The notes under the pieces: model-generated
Told to the model about the DNA's origin: nothing
What the model saw: only the letters and a program-made list of their open reading frames with translations
Database searches by the model: none
Made by a program: the position numbers and the translations under genes
Shown: one piece after another, positions 47,001 to 59,331 of the stretch
Layout: the number at the start of each line of letters is the position of its first letter
Position numbering within the stretch: the first letter of the stretch is position 1
NCBI GenBank assembly: GCA_009739215.1
Contig: VSJF01000003.1
Span: forward strand, 620,001-684,000
Source of the DNA: Floccularia luteovirens
Taxonomy: Eukaryota; Basidiomycota; Agaricomycetes; Agaricales; Squamanitaceae
DNA length: 64,000 bases
Direction: 5' to 3'

Positions 47001-47096
47001 TGTTGTAGACGACTATGACCTTGCAAGCGAACAATTTCATTGTTGTTCCACCATACACTGCGGTCTTCCTTCAACAACAGAAGTAGTTACATGTAC
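44092..47096 (+). CDS. Secreted glycoside hydrolase family 44 (endoglucanase/xyloglucanase type)
   Basis: GH44 enzymes cut beta-1,4-glucans and xyloglucan. The Met at 44092 starts a signal peptide (MLGRRYKALAFAIVAVLRSV, then SALDD). A beta-rich N-terminal module follows, then the GH44 catalytic domain: ISPYIYGVNFPTTASYIAHL, ISRWGGNAVTAYNPF, DWYFENRGSDSADDWLG, VAVDNEIEIASGTHQDMHPD with the likely acid/base Glu, YLDIHYYFQPD, and LSISEWD with the likely nucleophile Glu. The C-terminal beta module ends VPPYTAVFLQQQK at 47096. There is no family 1 cellulose-binding module at the C-terminus. More than ten short introns were seen, some with unclear ends near 46040-46110. Family assignment rests on remembered GH44 motifs; substrate is not readable from sequence. 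Confidence 0.82.
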
Positions 47097-48139
47097 ACCC
47101 TATTCCTGTACTAGATCCTGTGTGGCTAGCACCAATTCAAGTTTAAGAAACGAATCATATATATTGAACACAATGCACACAACCAAAAGACCCCATAGTA
47201 CAAGAGAACCAAATTCTCTTCTTTTACAAAAACAAGATAACATATAAAAAAACAAAAAGCGAACAAGGGCGGTTTTACAAGTTCACGTCCATTTTTCACT
47301 GTACTGTCCCCGTTTATGTTTTCGAGTTATGCAAAGAGAGAAGAAAGAGTGTTACAAAAAAGACAAACAACACCCTCTCCGAGGCCTGTATATATGTAGA
47401 AAAGGATCATAACAAAGGAGTGATTGACGGACTGGAGATAACGGAGATAGGAGATGACAAGATAGGTGTGGCCAGGCACTAGATGTTGGGAATTGAATTG
47501 TAGATTGAAGGTTTGTAAAAAATATGTGGAGTATTGGAGCAGGAGTTGGATGAGTGATGTATTTGCTGAACAAACTTTTGACTCTGTGAATTACACCACA
47601 GGCAGTCAGCCAAGAAAAATAATGAAGGAGTGAGTCACACGCACAACTATTGAATGGGACGTCCAAAATTCCAACAATGTAATCAGATTCCAATAGTTCT
47701 GGCGAATAAGAAAGAAAGGATGTGCTATGGATGCAAAAATTCGATGGAAGTATTAAAGCAGGATGACTGTGAGGGATGATCGATGAAAGTACAAAGAAAA
47801 AGAGAGCATACGTATGTAAACCAAAAGCACCAAGTTGTTATACAATATCACAAACTTGGCTTGTGCGGCACATACAATATAAGAAACATGAACGGGAAAG
47901 AGATAGTAAAACGAGAAAAGAAAGGAGAGTAGATTTGCATGGTGACGATGATGAGATGAGATTGCAGATAGCAAAAGAGACGGTTTTTTTATAAAAGTGA
48001 CACTGCCAGATGCTTGTGGGGAAAGGATTGTCCATTCTTGTATATGCATGAGAGTGCTCGCTCATCCTCATCATCATTGGTCGTACAAGTCGTGTCATGA
48101 ATCAAATATGGAAAACTGAAATTGACCTTTGACTGTTGC
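47097..48139. other. Convergent 3' region between GH44 and the YTH gene
   Basis: About 1 kb between two convergent stop codons. It contains an A-rich tract near 47230-47260 and short frames of low complexity. It should hold both 3' UTRs. I see no gene. Confidence 0.5.
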
Positions 48140-50972
48140 TCAGTAGTTGGTCATTCCAATGAAAGCTTGACCGCCTCCTTGATTCTGCGAGGGCGGGCTG
48201 GGACTTGAATGTCGTAGCACACTTTGGTGCATCGCCTGGTTAGGTTGTAGAGCGCTTCCAATTCCAATGCCTGCCATTCCCATTCCTGCACCCATGCCCA
48301 TACCGCCCATACCGGTTCCTAGATTACCTCCCATACCGCCCATATTCATAGCCCCACCCATGCCCATGCCCATACCCATCTGCATTTGCATCATAGGAGA
48401 CATGGGATACGCGAAAGTCGGGGTGGCAGCTGGAGGTGGTTGGGGTGAGGATGACCCGCTCTGTCCTTGCATCTTTTGCATTGCTTGAAGCTATGAATGG
48501 AACATATTAACATGCATGTGTCGGAATCAGGGAAAGAAAGGTGGTCTAACCTCGTAGAATGCAAAGTCTTGTAAAAGCGAAGTGCGTGCAGGGTGTGTAT
48601 GGAATATGCGCAGCATTTCTTGCCCTGCATCAGGAAGCAACTCCTGAGTGTCCCGGGAGTTGGTCACTGGTTTTCTTTCTTGGGTGTTGCTACGTGGGCT
48701 AGTATTGAACATGTAATGTGATAAAATGTAAGATAGCTTACTTGAGTTTGATATGTCGTAGGTTCACGTTGGGGATATCGCGGACAAAGATCCAGCGTAC
48801 TTTAAACACTCCCTTCCATTTGTCGGATGCCCATACTGTGCTGCTACGTGTGTAATCGACCTAAATAAAGAATGTTTAAATGTTCAAAAATAGTTGGATC
48901 TGATGTAACCTACAGGTGTTAACATCTCCGCCATTCCGCAAAAATGTCCACTACGCATCATTTCAACAATCAGACCATTTATAGTTAAATGGTAACGAAC
49001 ATACCTAGCATTTACACTGAAAAAGAGATAAATAGGTCCGCGCCCAGCAGTCTCTTTGAAGGCTTTATCGAGGCGCTTATTCCCAGGATCTGTGGAACTC
49101 CAAATCTCATATTTAAGTGACTTGTGAACATCGTCTTCGGTGTATGATTTGATGACAAAATAGCGAGCCTGTGGAGAAAAGGAAGTTATGTACCCGGGTC
49201 CCACTCTGGTATATTAAAGAGAGATGAAACGATACTTACAAATTGTGGTCGTGTATCGAAGTTTGCGGGATTATACCCCTTGGTTGCGATCAATGAAGGA
49301 ACGTCAATTGGGGTATTGACGAATCCTTGTGTAGCAGCTTGTCCAGAAGCAGGAGTCCCACCACTGTTCCCGCCACTCCCATTTCCTGCAGCATTTCCAT
49401 TTCCGTTTCCCCCACTATTCCTGTCATTTCCATTGCCAGCGTTGCCATTCCCACTGCCATATCCTCGGGACCCGAGATATTGCGCTGGAATGGGGGGAAC
49501 ATTTGGTACTCCACTCCCACTATTACTTCCATTTTTCGAGTGCTGTCCTGATTGCTGGTATCCATACTGCAAATTTGGATTGGATGTTCGCGAGGTGAGC
49601 TCGCGGTCCATTTGATCCCATGATCCGCCCGCAGATGATGCACGGTCATCTCGCTGATATCTGGGCTGTGTCTGTTGCACATAAGCAGTCCTCGTGCCCT
49701 GTCCCGATTGTGCTTTTCGTTCATCAAATTCAGTAACGAGATGCAACTTGCCCGATCCGCCATTGTTACCGTTTACATTGGAGTGGTTCCCACTGCCGAC
49801 GTTATTTCTTGAACCAGGAGGATTTTGGGGGGGTGGGTAAGAGGGGTTGAAACGTGGCGGGTGGGCGCTTTGACCACCTGGACCGGTCTGGTACACATCA
49901 TATCGGCCTGGGGACATGATATTACTGCTATTACTTGCAAGTTCAATAGCGGACAGAGCAAGCTGTACTTCGTCGATGGCAACACCCCCTACACCATTAC
50001 CAGCCCCACTTCCAGAAAAGGAGCTACGAAAGTCACCCCAGGGAGATCGGACATACTGAGATTGTATCTGCTGCTGTTGTTGTTGCATCTGTTGCTGCTG
50101 CTGGTGTTGTTGTGGGGGAGACGGATTGTCGGGGAACTCTTCAACATATTCATATTCATCTCCATCTCCTCCATATGTATAGTCATCCCCAAGGTCAGAG
50201 ACATTTTCAGTAGCGTCTGGGGCAGGAGAAACATTTTGAGGAGGAACAGGAGCTTGGAGAGTACCTGCGCGCTTAAGACCTTGCACTCTACGCGGGCCGC
50301 CAACGTCAGCACCATAGGTGAGAGAGACGTGCCGGCGAACGGCAGCACCTGATCCGGCAGGAGGTGGGGAAGGAATTTGGGGAGTGGCGGAATTGCTGAA
50401 ATGGGGGGAGAGGGGAGAAGTAGCAGACTGAGCCAGGTCTGTGGACTGTGGTTGCTGGTTTTGGTCCGGAGAAGGGGGCTGGAGAAGGTTATGTGAGATG
50501 AGAGGTGTGGTGGAAGAGGTAGGGAAGACAAACCTCTTCTTCGTGGACAGAGTACTCGGCAACGTTCCAAGGCTCATCGTCGCCTTCATGGCCAGCAATG
50601 GCAGCAAGACTGTTTATAATTTTTGGAGTCAAATTCCCTGATTTTGAAGCTCTATTTTGGAAACCTGTGCAAGAGATAAACAAAGGAAGAGTTAGAAAAG
50701 AAAAAATGCGAACCGCGGTGATAACGAGTTGGAAGAGAACTCTGTCTATGAAGAGATGAAGATTTATCACCAACAGCGCCGACACCACCAACCCAGTCGT
50801 GGTCGACGGGCTCGTCTTGATTCCAAGGAGGCTGTTCAGGCTGTTCCTCTGAGATGATTTCCTTTGGAGCATTACGAGCAGGACGAGAGGCAGCTGTGAT
50901 GGTATGATGACGACGTACACCACCTGAGGAAGGGGGAGAAGAGGGAACAGGAGGTGGTGGATGAGAAGCCAT
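48140..50972 (-). CDS. YTH-domain RNA-binding protein (YTHDF-like m6A reader)
   Basis: YTH proteins bind N6-methyladenosine in mRNA; the YTHDF/Pho92 type acts in the cytoplasm on mRNA decay. The Met at 50972 starts a Pro/Ser-rich leader ([18 protein letters not shown]). A long disordered, Gln/Asn/Gly-rich region follows, with a Q tract coded by CAG/CAA repeats at about 50040-50115. The YTH domain near the C-terminus reads [20 protein letters not shown], then [43 protein letters not shown] and [20 protein letters not shown]. Trp in EIWSS and WASDKWKG would form the aromatic cage. The tail (48240-48390) is a Met/Gly repeat ([18 protein letters not shown]). The stop is at 48140. Intrinsic disorder fits phase-separating readers. 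Divergent from the NADH dehydrogenase gene with 112 bases between starts. Confidence 0.88.
48240..48390 (-). repeat. Met-Gly coding repeat in the C-terminal tail of the YTH gene
   Basis: ATGGGCATGGG-like units repeat on the minus strand and code for MG/GMGMG dipeptides. The unit is imperfect. It lies after the YTH domain and is likely disordered. Confidence 0.7.
50040..50115 (-). repeat. Polyglutamine-coding CAG/CAA repeat in the YTH gene
   Basis: Read on the minus strand, mixed CAA and CAG codons encode a Gln-rich run ([19 protein letters not shown]). The plus strand shows GTTGTTGTTG and CTGCTGCTG. The mixed codons should limit slippage. Confidence 0.75.
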
Positions 50973-51084
50973 TGGGAGAGACAGTTAGCGATGAGAAGAT
51001 GAGAATGATACCCTCAATTGGTGTGACTGTAATGTGTCACACTGTCTGGTCATCTCCGTGCAATGCCATGACGTCTTGTATTCC

Positions 51085-53740
51085 ATGGCTTTGCTTCGTT
51101 CTATTCATCGTCCTCTCCTCCGTTTCGCCTCTTCCGCTGCCACTCCTCCTCCCCGTACACCATTCCACCGCACTCGTCAAGCCTTTCGCTATGCCGGTCT
51201 TCTCGGTCTTTCCACCGTCGTCGGTCTTTCTGCACTCACTGCCGGCATTCTCGTTCACGATGCATTCACTTATTCGGAGAAGCACGTAGACCGTGTTCCC
51301 GTCTCTCCCCTTGCCCTCAGACCAGACCGCGGTGGTCCAAAAAATCTTCCTATAGCCCGTGTTCAGGTGGATGACGAGCAGGACGAGGAAAACAAGCTGT
51401 TGGCCGCAAAACCAAAACTAGTCATCGTTGGTGGAGGCTGGGGGGTCTGTCGTTTTCCAACTGCATGTTGCACATTATCTAACTTTTATTAGGCCATGGG
51501 TGTGCTCCAGAACCTCCATTCTGGCGATTATCACGTCACTGTCGTCTCTACTGACACTTTCACTACCTTTACCCCCCTTCTTCCCTGTATGTTTAATAAC
51601 ACTGTTCAATCCTTTTGACTTATTTTACCCACAGCTGCTGCAGTCGGCACTGTCCAAGTCCGTTCTCTCATTGAACCAATTCGTAAAATCATCGCACGCC
51701 TTCGAGGTCATTTCGTCTCTGGCAAGGCCGTTGACTTCGTCATGTCAGAACGCTTGCTCGAGGTTGAAACGAGTTCCCCTACCGGCGAAAAGATGAACAT
51801 CTACATTCCGTATGCCACTGCCAATTAAAGTAACACCATGTGTATTCATATGCCCTTCTAGCTACGACAAACTCGTGATTGCTGTTGGCTCATCGTCAAG
51901 CACGCATGGTGTGCCTGGACTTGAAAATTGTTTCCAGCTCAAGACTATTGGCGATGCCCAGGCTATTCGTAGGCGAATAGTTGGTGCGTTTCTTTAGCTT
52001 CCATCTCATCTATGCCCCTGAAACTCCGTGTGCTTGGCAGACAATTTTGAAGCAGCTAGTTTGCCAACGACCTCCGAGGAAGAACGCAAGCGTCTCCTCA
52101 GTTTTGTCATATGTGGTGGCGGTCCGACAGGTGTAGAAACAGCTGCGGTCGGCATTTCCATAACTTATTCTTTCATATCCCCCTAACTAGATGCATAGGA
52201 GATACATGACTTTTGCCAAGAAGACATTTTTAACTATGTGAGTAAAAGTGTGCCTACCAATATGGATATACACAATGATATGCATTGCTATAGTTCCCAA
52301 AAATTTGTAGAGAGGAAGTATCTATCCATGTCATACAGTCACGCGAGCATATTTTGAACACCGTAAGTCCTCACAAGAGTTCTCCTCTTCTTATGCTTAC
52401 GACTTATTCTAGTATTCCGAGGCCATTTCCACATTTGCAGAGGTGAATATCACCTTGCGCTCCGGATTCATGTTCCATCATCTGCTAACAATCCGCCCTT
52501 CAAAAGACTAAATTTAAACGTGACAATGTAGATCTTATCACATCTGCACGGTAAATACAACCTTCACCACTCTCTTTTTATTCGACTTATGCTCGCCTCA
52601 GAGTTGCTGGCGTTACTCCAGAACATGTTCTCTACACCAAACAGGGAGATGATGGCACAACGGAACAACACACCCTTCCCACTAACTTTGTTCTATGGTC
52701 AACGGGGATCGCAATGAATCCATTTGCGGCACGTGTCTCCAGTCTATTACCCAACCAGGCACATAAGCGTGCTATCGAAACAGATGCCCAGCTAAGGGTG
52801 AAAGGCGCGCCGTTGGGTGAGGTGTATGCGATTGGCGATTGTGCAACCGTACGTATAGGATCCCCAGCTTGACTTGCCCTGACCAATTTATTAGATTGAA
52901 ACATCTGTAGTCAGCCATTTCATGGAGCTAGTTGATGTAGCAGACAAGAATAAGGATGGCAAGATTGATTTCGGAGAGTGGCAGGAGATGGGTAAATCTG
53001 CTTGTTTTCGTGTTGCTATCTGAAAATCTCATTAAATGAATGCAGTGAAACACATTAAACGGAAGATTCCAATGACCGAAACCCACCTGGTCAAGGTATG
53101 ATGGTTCTAAACTCCTCTTTTGGTCACGATTAACGGTTTGTCGCCATAGGTGAGGGAGTTGTTCGAGTTATACGACTCAGACGCGGACAACAGCCTCTCC
53201 TTGAACGAGCTTGTTCGTTTGCTTGAGGAGATAGGGAATAGAATCACATCTCTACCAGCTGTATGTAGCGTCATCAACATCAAAATCTCATATCCTCAAA
53301 TTTCATCTAGACCGCCCAAGTCGCATCACAACAGGGCAAATATCTCGGCACAAAACTTCACAAACTGTCTCGTGCACGATCCGATGAGCACAAAGATGAA
53401 GCGCGAACGACACCATCTCAAATAACCCAAACAGAGGCACCTCCAGACCCGCAAGACGAGGTTGTTTCTGCACCATTCAAATACTTCCATCTCGGGAGTC
53501 TTGCATACCTCGGAAACTCAGCCGTCTTTGACTTTGGAAACTATTCATTCATGGGTGGTCTTGCTGCGATGTATGCGTGGCGCAGCGTGTATTGGAATGA
53601 ACAAGTCAGTGCGCGCACTAGAGCCCTGTTGATGATTGATTGGATTGTCCGGTAAGTCTCTTTTATTATCACTGATCATCTCTGTTTTTCTAACTTCTTT
53701 ATTCAGAGGAATTTGGGGACGTGATTTGTCGCGTTTGTAG
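51085..53740 (+). CDS. Alternative (type II) NADH dehydrogenase with EF-hands, mitochondrial external type
   Basis: Single-subunit flavoenzyme passing electrons from NADH to ubiquinone without proton pumping; EF-hand forms act on the outer face of the inner membrane and can respond to calcium. The Met at 51085 starts an Arg-rich presequence (MALLRSIHRPLLRFASSAAT), then a membrane segment YAGLLGLSTVVGLSALTAGI. The FAD fold is KLVIVGGGWG and the NADH fold FVICGGGPTGVETAAE. Other blocks: FTTFTPLLPS, DKLVIAVGSSSSTHGVPGLE and GEVYAIGDCAT. EF-hands: DKNKDGKIDFGEWQEM and DSDADNSLSLNELVRL. The C-terminus has GSLAYLGNSAVFDFGNYSFM, then RGIWGRDLSRL. The stop is at 53740. About ten introns. The first EF-hand has the complete D-x-N-x-D-G-x-I-D pattern; the second is a little degenerate (N in place of G). 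Confidence 0.92.
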
Positions 53741-53908
53741 AAGAGACTTGCTCATTAATGACTTGTAAAAGATACAAGCCACCGATGTTCATTTACCATA
53801 CCTAGTCTTTAAATGGTAGAACCTCATAAAACACCTATACAGAAATTTCAGTTCATTTCCTGCCCCATTTGACTGCGTTCGATTAGCAAACTACTGACTA
53901 TCAAATAT

Positions 53909-55927
53909 TTACTGATACCATTTCCACACCCTCACACCGCCTTTTCGTTTACCTTCTCCCTCCCACTCACGACCCCGTTTCCACACTTCTCGGTAGCCTT
54001 TTTCTATAAACAATCCCCGTACGGTGTCATTCCTGACTAGATCCCCAAAAAACATCAAATACAACGGCCATTCGTGCAGCCACAATTCTTGTCCCAACTG
54101 TACTTGCCCAGGTAATGAAGCAGGAAACGGTGAAAGAGGGAATTTAGGATCTACGGTTTTTGGGAACCGGTAGGTGATATACTTTATGGGATCTGCGAAG
54201 AAAACATCTGTTTGGTCCCGATATTCATCGGCTCCCCTCACTTTCGCAGAGGAGGAGGAGAGGAACAGAGGTGGTTCGCAACCTAAACTCCACAATCGAC
54301 CACCTAAAAGTTCCTCGCGGTGCAGATAAGCATGTCCGGGTATTGAATGGCAAGGCATTAAGACGCCTATCCCACCAGATTGCAGCTCTTCACGAGGGAG
54401 TGAACGGAGGTATGTGAGTACGCTGATTGGGGCGCTGCAGTAGAATAAGATGATGTAGAGAGATACCGGAAGTGTGATCAGAATTAATGTAAAATACTTT
54501 TGGTGAATTGGGGGTAAATCCAAATTAAAGCCCAGCATTCCGGTATGCGTCTGTGGATGCGAACGCAAGTGTTTGTGTCCTTTATTTGACGGTGGTGATT
54601 TCGTAGGTTTTTTAGTTTGACTATTATGGCGAGATAAGTCGACAAGTGAAGAAGCAGCAAATATATGCAGGAGTGGTAACAATGGGTGAATGAATCTCCA
54701 CTCCTTATGTCCAGCGAGGGAGTATACACCAATTGTCCATGCAATTGCACCGAACATAGTTTTCAATGCTATAATTTTGCCCCTTCCTTCGTCTTGACGG
54801 AATAGAACAGACCAAATCCCGTGGAGAGTGAATGGAAGGGCTGTCGTGCAAATGATCGGGAGCGCTTGTGTTAGATAATAGTGCCATGGATTCGAACCGT
54901 AAAATAATGACACTGAGGATAAATTTGTGAGGAAGAAGTTTAGTGGTGTGAACGTTGGTTTCCCGTAATAAATTGAGTCTAGAGTGAACAGTGAGAACAA
55001 CGCGACAAACCTTGAGAATGTTGTGATATGTTAACTGGAATTCTCTAAAAATATATACATGGCAGCAGCTCACCCAATGCTAATAGCTTGTTTAATTATG
55101 GCAAACAGAATTTGGCTATAGTTCCGTGAAGCCCATAGTAGCTTCCCGTAAAGAAATACCCAGATAACAGCGTTGGTTGGCCGTACCATACAGGCTAACG
55201 CGCTGAATATCAGAGTTTTCCTTATTCTTGACCTAATTTCGCATCCTTGATTTAGTCTCGTGTGGTGGTATATGGCAGGATAGTATAGGTACCTGTTGAA
55301 TAACAATTGAGGGCTGGTTTTAGAGCTAGCATCCCAAGGATAATATGCAAATGCGATTGTACATAGTGAGGTTTCCATAGAGTTGGAAAGGGAACGGGAT
55401 AACGCTAATGCGTGGAAGAAAGATGTTAATGATAAAAGCAGCTGGAAACGTGAAACTCATTATCTTAATGCATTTCTTGAAGCAAGAAATACATACAGCA
55501 GTGGAAACATAGTCATTACCCAGAACAACACGCGCCAACTCGCAAAGCCATATATCTGTTGCAGCTGCAAATATTCCATGTACTAATTTCGGTAAAATGA
55601 TCTAACATTTGTTATGCCAATTCAATAACCCGTCCATATGCCACGAAACCAATACATACACACCAAAAGCCAGTCCCCAATAATACCCACATCCACAAGT
55701 CCACTTGCTTTCAAAAACCAGTAAACAGGAACATTAATCGCAGGATATAAAAAACTGCGAATTGGTTTTGGTGTTGACCACTCCCAAGTCAGATGCCCAT
55801 AGCCGAAAACTAAGTGATGTGCTGGTTCAAGAGATTGGAAGTACTCGTCTGGTTGGAAGAAAGTACGTGTGGAGATGGAAATGAGGATGCGTGTAAGGAG
55901 TGAAATGGTAACTTGACGAGAGAACAT
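53909..55927 (-). CDS. GPI mannosyltransferase 3 (Gpi10/PIG-B, GT22 family)
   Basis: Gpi10 adds the third mannose to GPI anchor precursors in the ER lumen. The Met at 55927 starts MFSRQVTISLLTRILISIST, then RTFFQPDEYFQSLEPAHHLV with the catalytic-loop Asp-Glu, and GHLTWEWSTPKPIRSFLYPA. These match the ALG9/PIG-B family (the TWEW and RS(F/Y)LYP blocks). Several hydrophobic segments follow: ALACMVRPTNAVIWVFLYGK, DSIYYGKPTFTPLNFFLTNL and FYGSNPWHYYLTQALPIICT. A Lys/Ser-rich loop (SPPSNKGHKHLRSHPQT) is likely cytosolic. The stop is at 53909. Among GT22 members the NPWHYY block favours GPI10 over ALG9/ALG12, but the distinction is by memory. About five introns. It is 107 bases from the divergent TilS start. 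Confidence 0.83.
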
Positions 55928-56034
55928 TACATAGCAGGTTCGTTTTAAATTTACAGTGCTTGTCTCGTATGTTATTGATCACGTGTACTGTACATCTAAG
56001 AGGAGAGGATCACGCATTCTGACATTGGCGACAA

Positions 56035-57981
56035 ATGAACGCGACGAGGCGCGCTTTTGCTATCACAAATGAAGAGTTTGCTGATATGCTCCGTATGTGT
56101 TTTCCCCCAATCAGATCACGACGAACAATAGGTAAGCTATAAAGATATCCCCTCGCATTGTTTATTCTATAAAAATATTATAACAGGTGTAGCAAATTCC
56201 GGTGGTCCAGATTCAACTTGTCTACTATTTCTTCTCAACCGTTACTTGTCAACCATTGATATTGATAATCCTAGGACTCCATCTCCATTCAGTCGCTTGG
56301 TATCCATCACTGTAAATCATGACCTTCAATCTTCGTCTTCAGCAATGGCAGACCAATGCGCGAAAATTTCAAAGATATTAGGTGTTGAGCATATGACTGC
56401 AAAAATACACTGGGGTGAAGCTCCATTTCCTCAACGACCGCTTCCTGGTAACAAATTTGAACACGTTGCTCGAAACGCCCGATACCATGCACTTTTCGAA
56501 TGCATGAAAGTTCTTGACACAAATATACTTGCTTTTGGACATCATGGAGATGATCAAGTGGAAACTTCATTAATGCGAATATCCAAGGGCTCTACTATTC
56601 TTGGTACCAGTGGTATGCGGCGTTGTAGAAGATGGGGGATGGGAATGGGCAAGACCGAGAAGGATTTGGGATGGGTGGGTCAGGAAGGGGTTGATAGATG
56701 GATCGTCCGACCTTTATTAGCATTAGGCAAGGTGAGCATCGAAAATTCTCATACCTAAATTCTGTTCAGAACCTTTGAAGGATAGGATCCTGGCGACTTG
56801 TGAAGAAAACGGATTGGGTTATGTTACAGATGCAACAAATTTTCAGCCACATGTCACTTTAAGAAATGCAGTTCGCCATATGCTACATAATGGCCAATCA
56901 CCACATCAGGTACTGCCTTCTTCTGTTTTGTTTACGCCACCGTAATGAAATATCTACCCAAGGATGGCGAAAGAAATTTACCCAAAGACATTGCGGAAGA
57001 ACTAGAGACTATCAAGAAGGCTTCATTCTCAGTCCTTTCCGTCGGGGAAAACTCTTCACTTGGACAGCTCCGAACAGCTGTTAACAACATCTCTTCACAT
57101 ATTGAAGATGTTGAACACCAAGGTTTGACTCATTATGTATACTCTTCTCATATCTGATTCATTAAAATACAGCAGACAAAATCTTGGACCGCTGCCGTTT
57201 ACCATCTCCACCCTCAACATTCCTCCTTTCTTCGAGAGCTCTAAATGATATCAAAAATGAATTAATCCGGCATGTTCTAATCCTCCGTGTGTTGCGCTAC
57301 GTTTCGCCTTTTCCATGGGGGTCAAATCATGCTGAAGCAAGTCGGAACTCATCAAGTATCAACCAAATTATCAAAAAAGTTTGGCACCCTACTCCTTTCC
57401 AGACACAAATCCGGCCTTTTGTTGCTGGAGCTGGTGTGGAATGGACCCCTGTGGTTGTTCGTAGAGGTGACATCAAATTTTTGGGCATCCAAAATTCGCG
57501 GACTATGGAGGATCGGGAAACAATTGGGTGGTTGGCATCTAGGCAACCCCCTTTTTCTCTGAAAACTATTTTACACACAGACTCATTGGACTCTCTTCAA
57601 CACGATGTTACAGAAGCGCTTGCTCAAGGCCTAATGAAATGGAGATGCGGCAACGGACCTCTAGCTCTTGATGTACTTTATGACTGTCGTTTCGTAATAC
57701 GCTTCGACTTCTCGCGAATCCCTGAAGATACTGCAGCAGCTATCTTGGCACCTTCCACACATGAAAAAATTGTCATTAAACCAAGCACGAGATGGTTTTG
57801 TCCCATAGTTGTCCATAGAAGACGGGATTCCGAAACGGTCACTCATTCAAAACTGGAGCAACGTGTTTTTGACCAAAATGAGAAACTTGAAGATCTTTAT
57901 CAATACTGGACCCATCGGCAAACTGGAATCTCTGTTGACTGGATTACAATGACATGGATCAGACCGCTACATGCGTCGTGA
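56035..57981 (+). CDS. tRNA(Ile)-lysidine synthase TilS-like (mitochondrial)
   Basis: TilS modifies C34 of a minor tRNA-Ile to lysidine so that it reads AUA; a nuclear fungal copy would serve mitochondria. The Met at 56035 starts MNATRRAFAITNEEFADML. After the first intron comes the PP-loop GVANSGGPDSTCLLFLLNRY. TilS signatures follow: SITVNHDLQ, EHVARNARYHALFECM, AFGHHGDDQVETSLMRISKG and STILGTSGM, then RPLLALGK and TDATNFQPHVTLRNAVRHML. The C-terminal half (57184-57981) is long and matches nothing specific that I recognise. The stop at 57981 is 49 bases from the convergent hydrolase stop. N-terminal targeting is plausible (Arg-rich, no acidic residues in the first ten) but not proven. The catalytic PP-loop is intact. 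Confidence 0.88.
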
Positions 57982-58030
57982 TTCTTAGCAATGGACAATC
58001 TAAACGTGCTGCACTATAAGTCACATAGCA

Positions 58031-59331
58031 TCACATTCGGGAACGTAGAGTTACGCCGTCGGAGTTGTCCAGGAAATTTAGAAATACATCTTTCCATATC
58101 TGGACGTCGAAATATTCAAACCATTGATGTCCAAAAGCCAAACTTTCGACTTGACCAGGATGGGGTCCTACCTCAACCATTCTTGCCCAAGGAATTTTGC
58201 GCATCAATTCTAAACCATACGAGAAAGGGACAACTTCATCCAGTTCTCCATGGATTACAAGGACTTGTGTTTCTTTCGAAAGCTTGTCATGGAATCCCGA
58301 AAAATCGAGCATGCGGAGCTGTACATTATCGATCAGGAATGAAGTAACCCTAGGACAAGCTTAAAAAATGTAATTACCGCTCCAAGTTGCATCACTGTAT
58401 GACAACAAACTCGGTTAACACTAGGTTTTATCTATTTCACTGAATTAACTCACTAATTGTGCTAGCTGGTCTACAAAATCGAGTTATCAGAAATAGAATG
58501 ATTGATACGCATGTATATGCCCCACCTTCCATGGATCATCCTATCAAGCCACCAACCGAACCGTTGTGGATTTTCATTTATCCACTTTTGATCAAAACTG
58601 CCTTCTAATAGGAGTCGGGTTATCCCTCGCTTTTGTTCCTGAGTAAGGGGGCTGCTGGTTGGGAGATTTTGGTTGAATTTCAATACAAATGGTGTATTGC
58701 GAACGGGTGATGCTAATGTTCCCGTCAGTAAGACGTGGGTAACACAAAATGGTAAATGTGCGGGATTTGAAGGCAAGTGCGGGAGAAATAAGAGCTGCTG
58801 GGTTATGGCACCTAGAAAATAAACATGGAAGGCTTCGGGTGTAATCAGGATGCTATGTACTGACCACCCATCGAAAATCCACAAATTGATACCTTGTCCC
58901 ACTTCAGGGACTTCAGTAGTGCCAGGAGGTCACGAGCCATAGACTCTATTGAAATCTCCTCATCCTTCTTGGGCGAGAATGTGGAATCGCCCATACCCCT
59001 GTATCCCAAGTTCAGCTACTCGTAATATTTTTTGGCCGTTTAATAATAATTGCAACACTACCTATGGTCAAATATTAACACTGCACCAGTGAATGAATTA
59101 TACTTAGCGCATTGTTACGGTATTCAACGGAATCAAATTAAAAGGCAACTCGCCTGTTCGGGCCTCAGCAAGTGCAATAGCTAATCTCTGCCAATCGCCC
59201 CTAAGCGAGCTCATCCCGCCAACAAGAACAATTGGGGTGTTTTGGCGGAGATGTTGATGGCCCAGCACTTCATAAGCCATCTTGGCACCATCTTCTTGAA
59301 CAAAAACGGATGGAGGTCCAATGCCTGACAT
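58031..59331 (-). CDS. Alpha/beta hydrolase, copy 1 of a tandem pair
   Basis: The Met at 59331 starts MSGIGPPSVFVQEDGAKMAY, then PIVLVGGMSSLRGDWQRLAI (oxyanion strand) and DHRGMGDS. The nucleophile elbow is SICGFSMGG. The lid region holds QQLLFLPHLPSNPAHLPFCV and ITRLLLEGSFDQKWINENPQ. The acid is in VLVIHGELDEVVP and the His in LAFGHQWFEYF. The catalytic triad Ser-Asp-His is complete. There is no signal peptide, so it is probably cytosolic. The stop is at 58031. It is a clear paralogue of the next gene upstream on the same strand (shared DHRG-GDS, SICG-SMGG, PGQV-SL-FGH-W-EYF). About five introns. Substrate cannot be told from sequence; the family includes esterases, lactonases and epoxide hydrolase-like enzymes. 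Confidence 0.85.

Noticed and set aside
49290..49763. Second minus-strand frame across the YTH gene
   Set aside because: Alternative frame of the Gln/Asn/Gly-rich linker; lacks any domain while the other frame leads into the YTH domain.
54888..54898. GGATTCGAACC, which looks like a tRNA B-box (reverse)
   Set aside because: It lies in the GPI10 coding sequence (YGSNPWHYY) and no acceptor stem or A-box lies at a proper distance.
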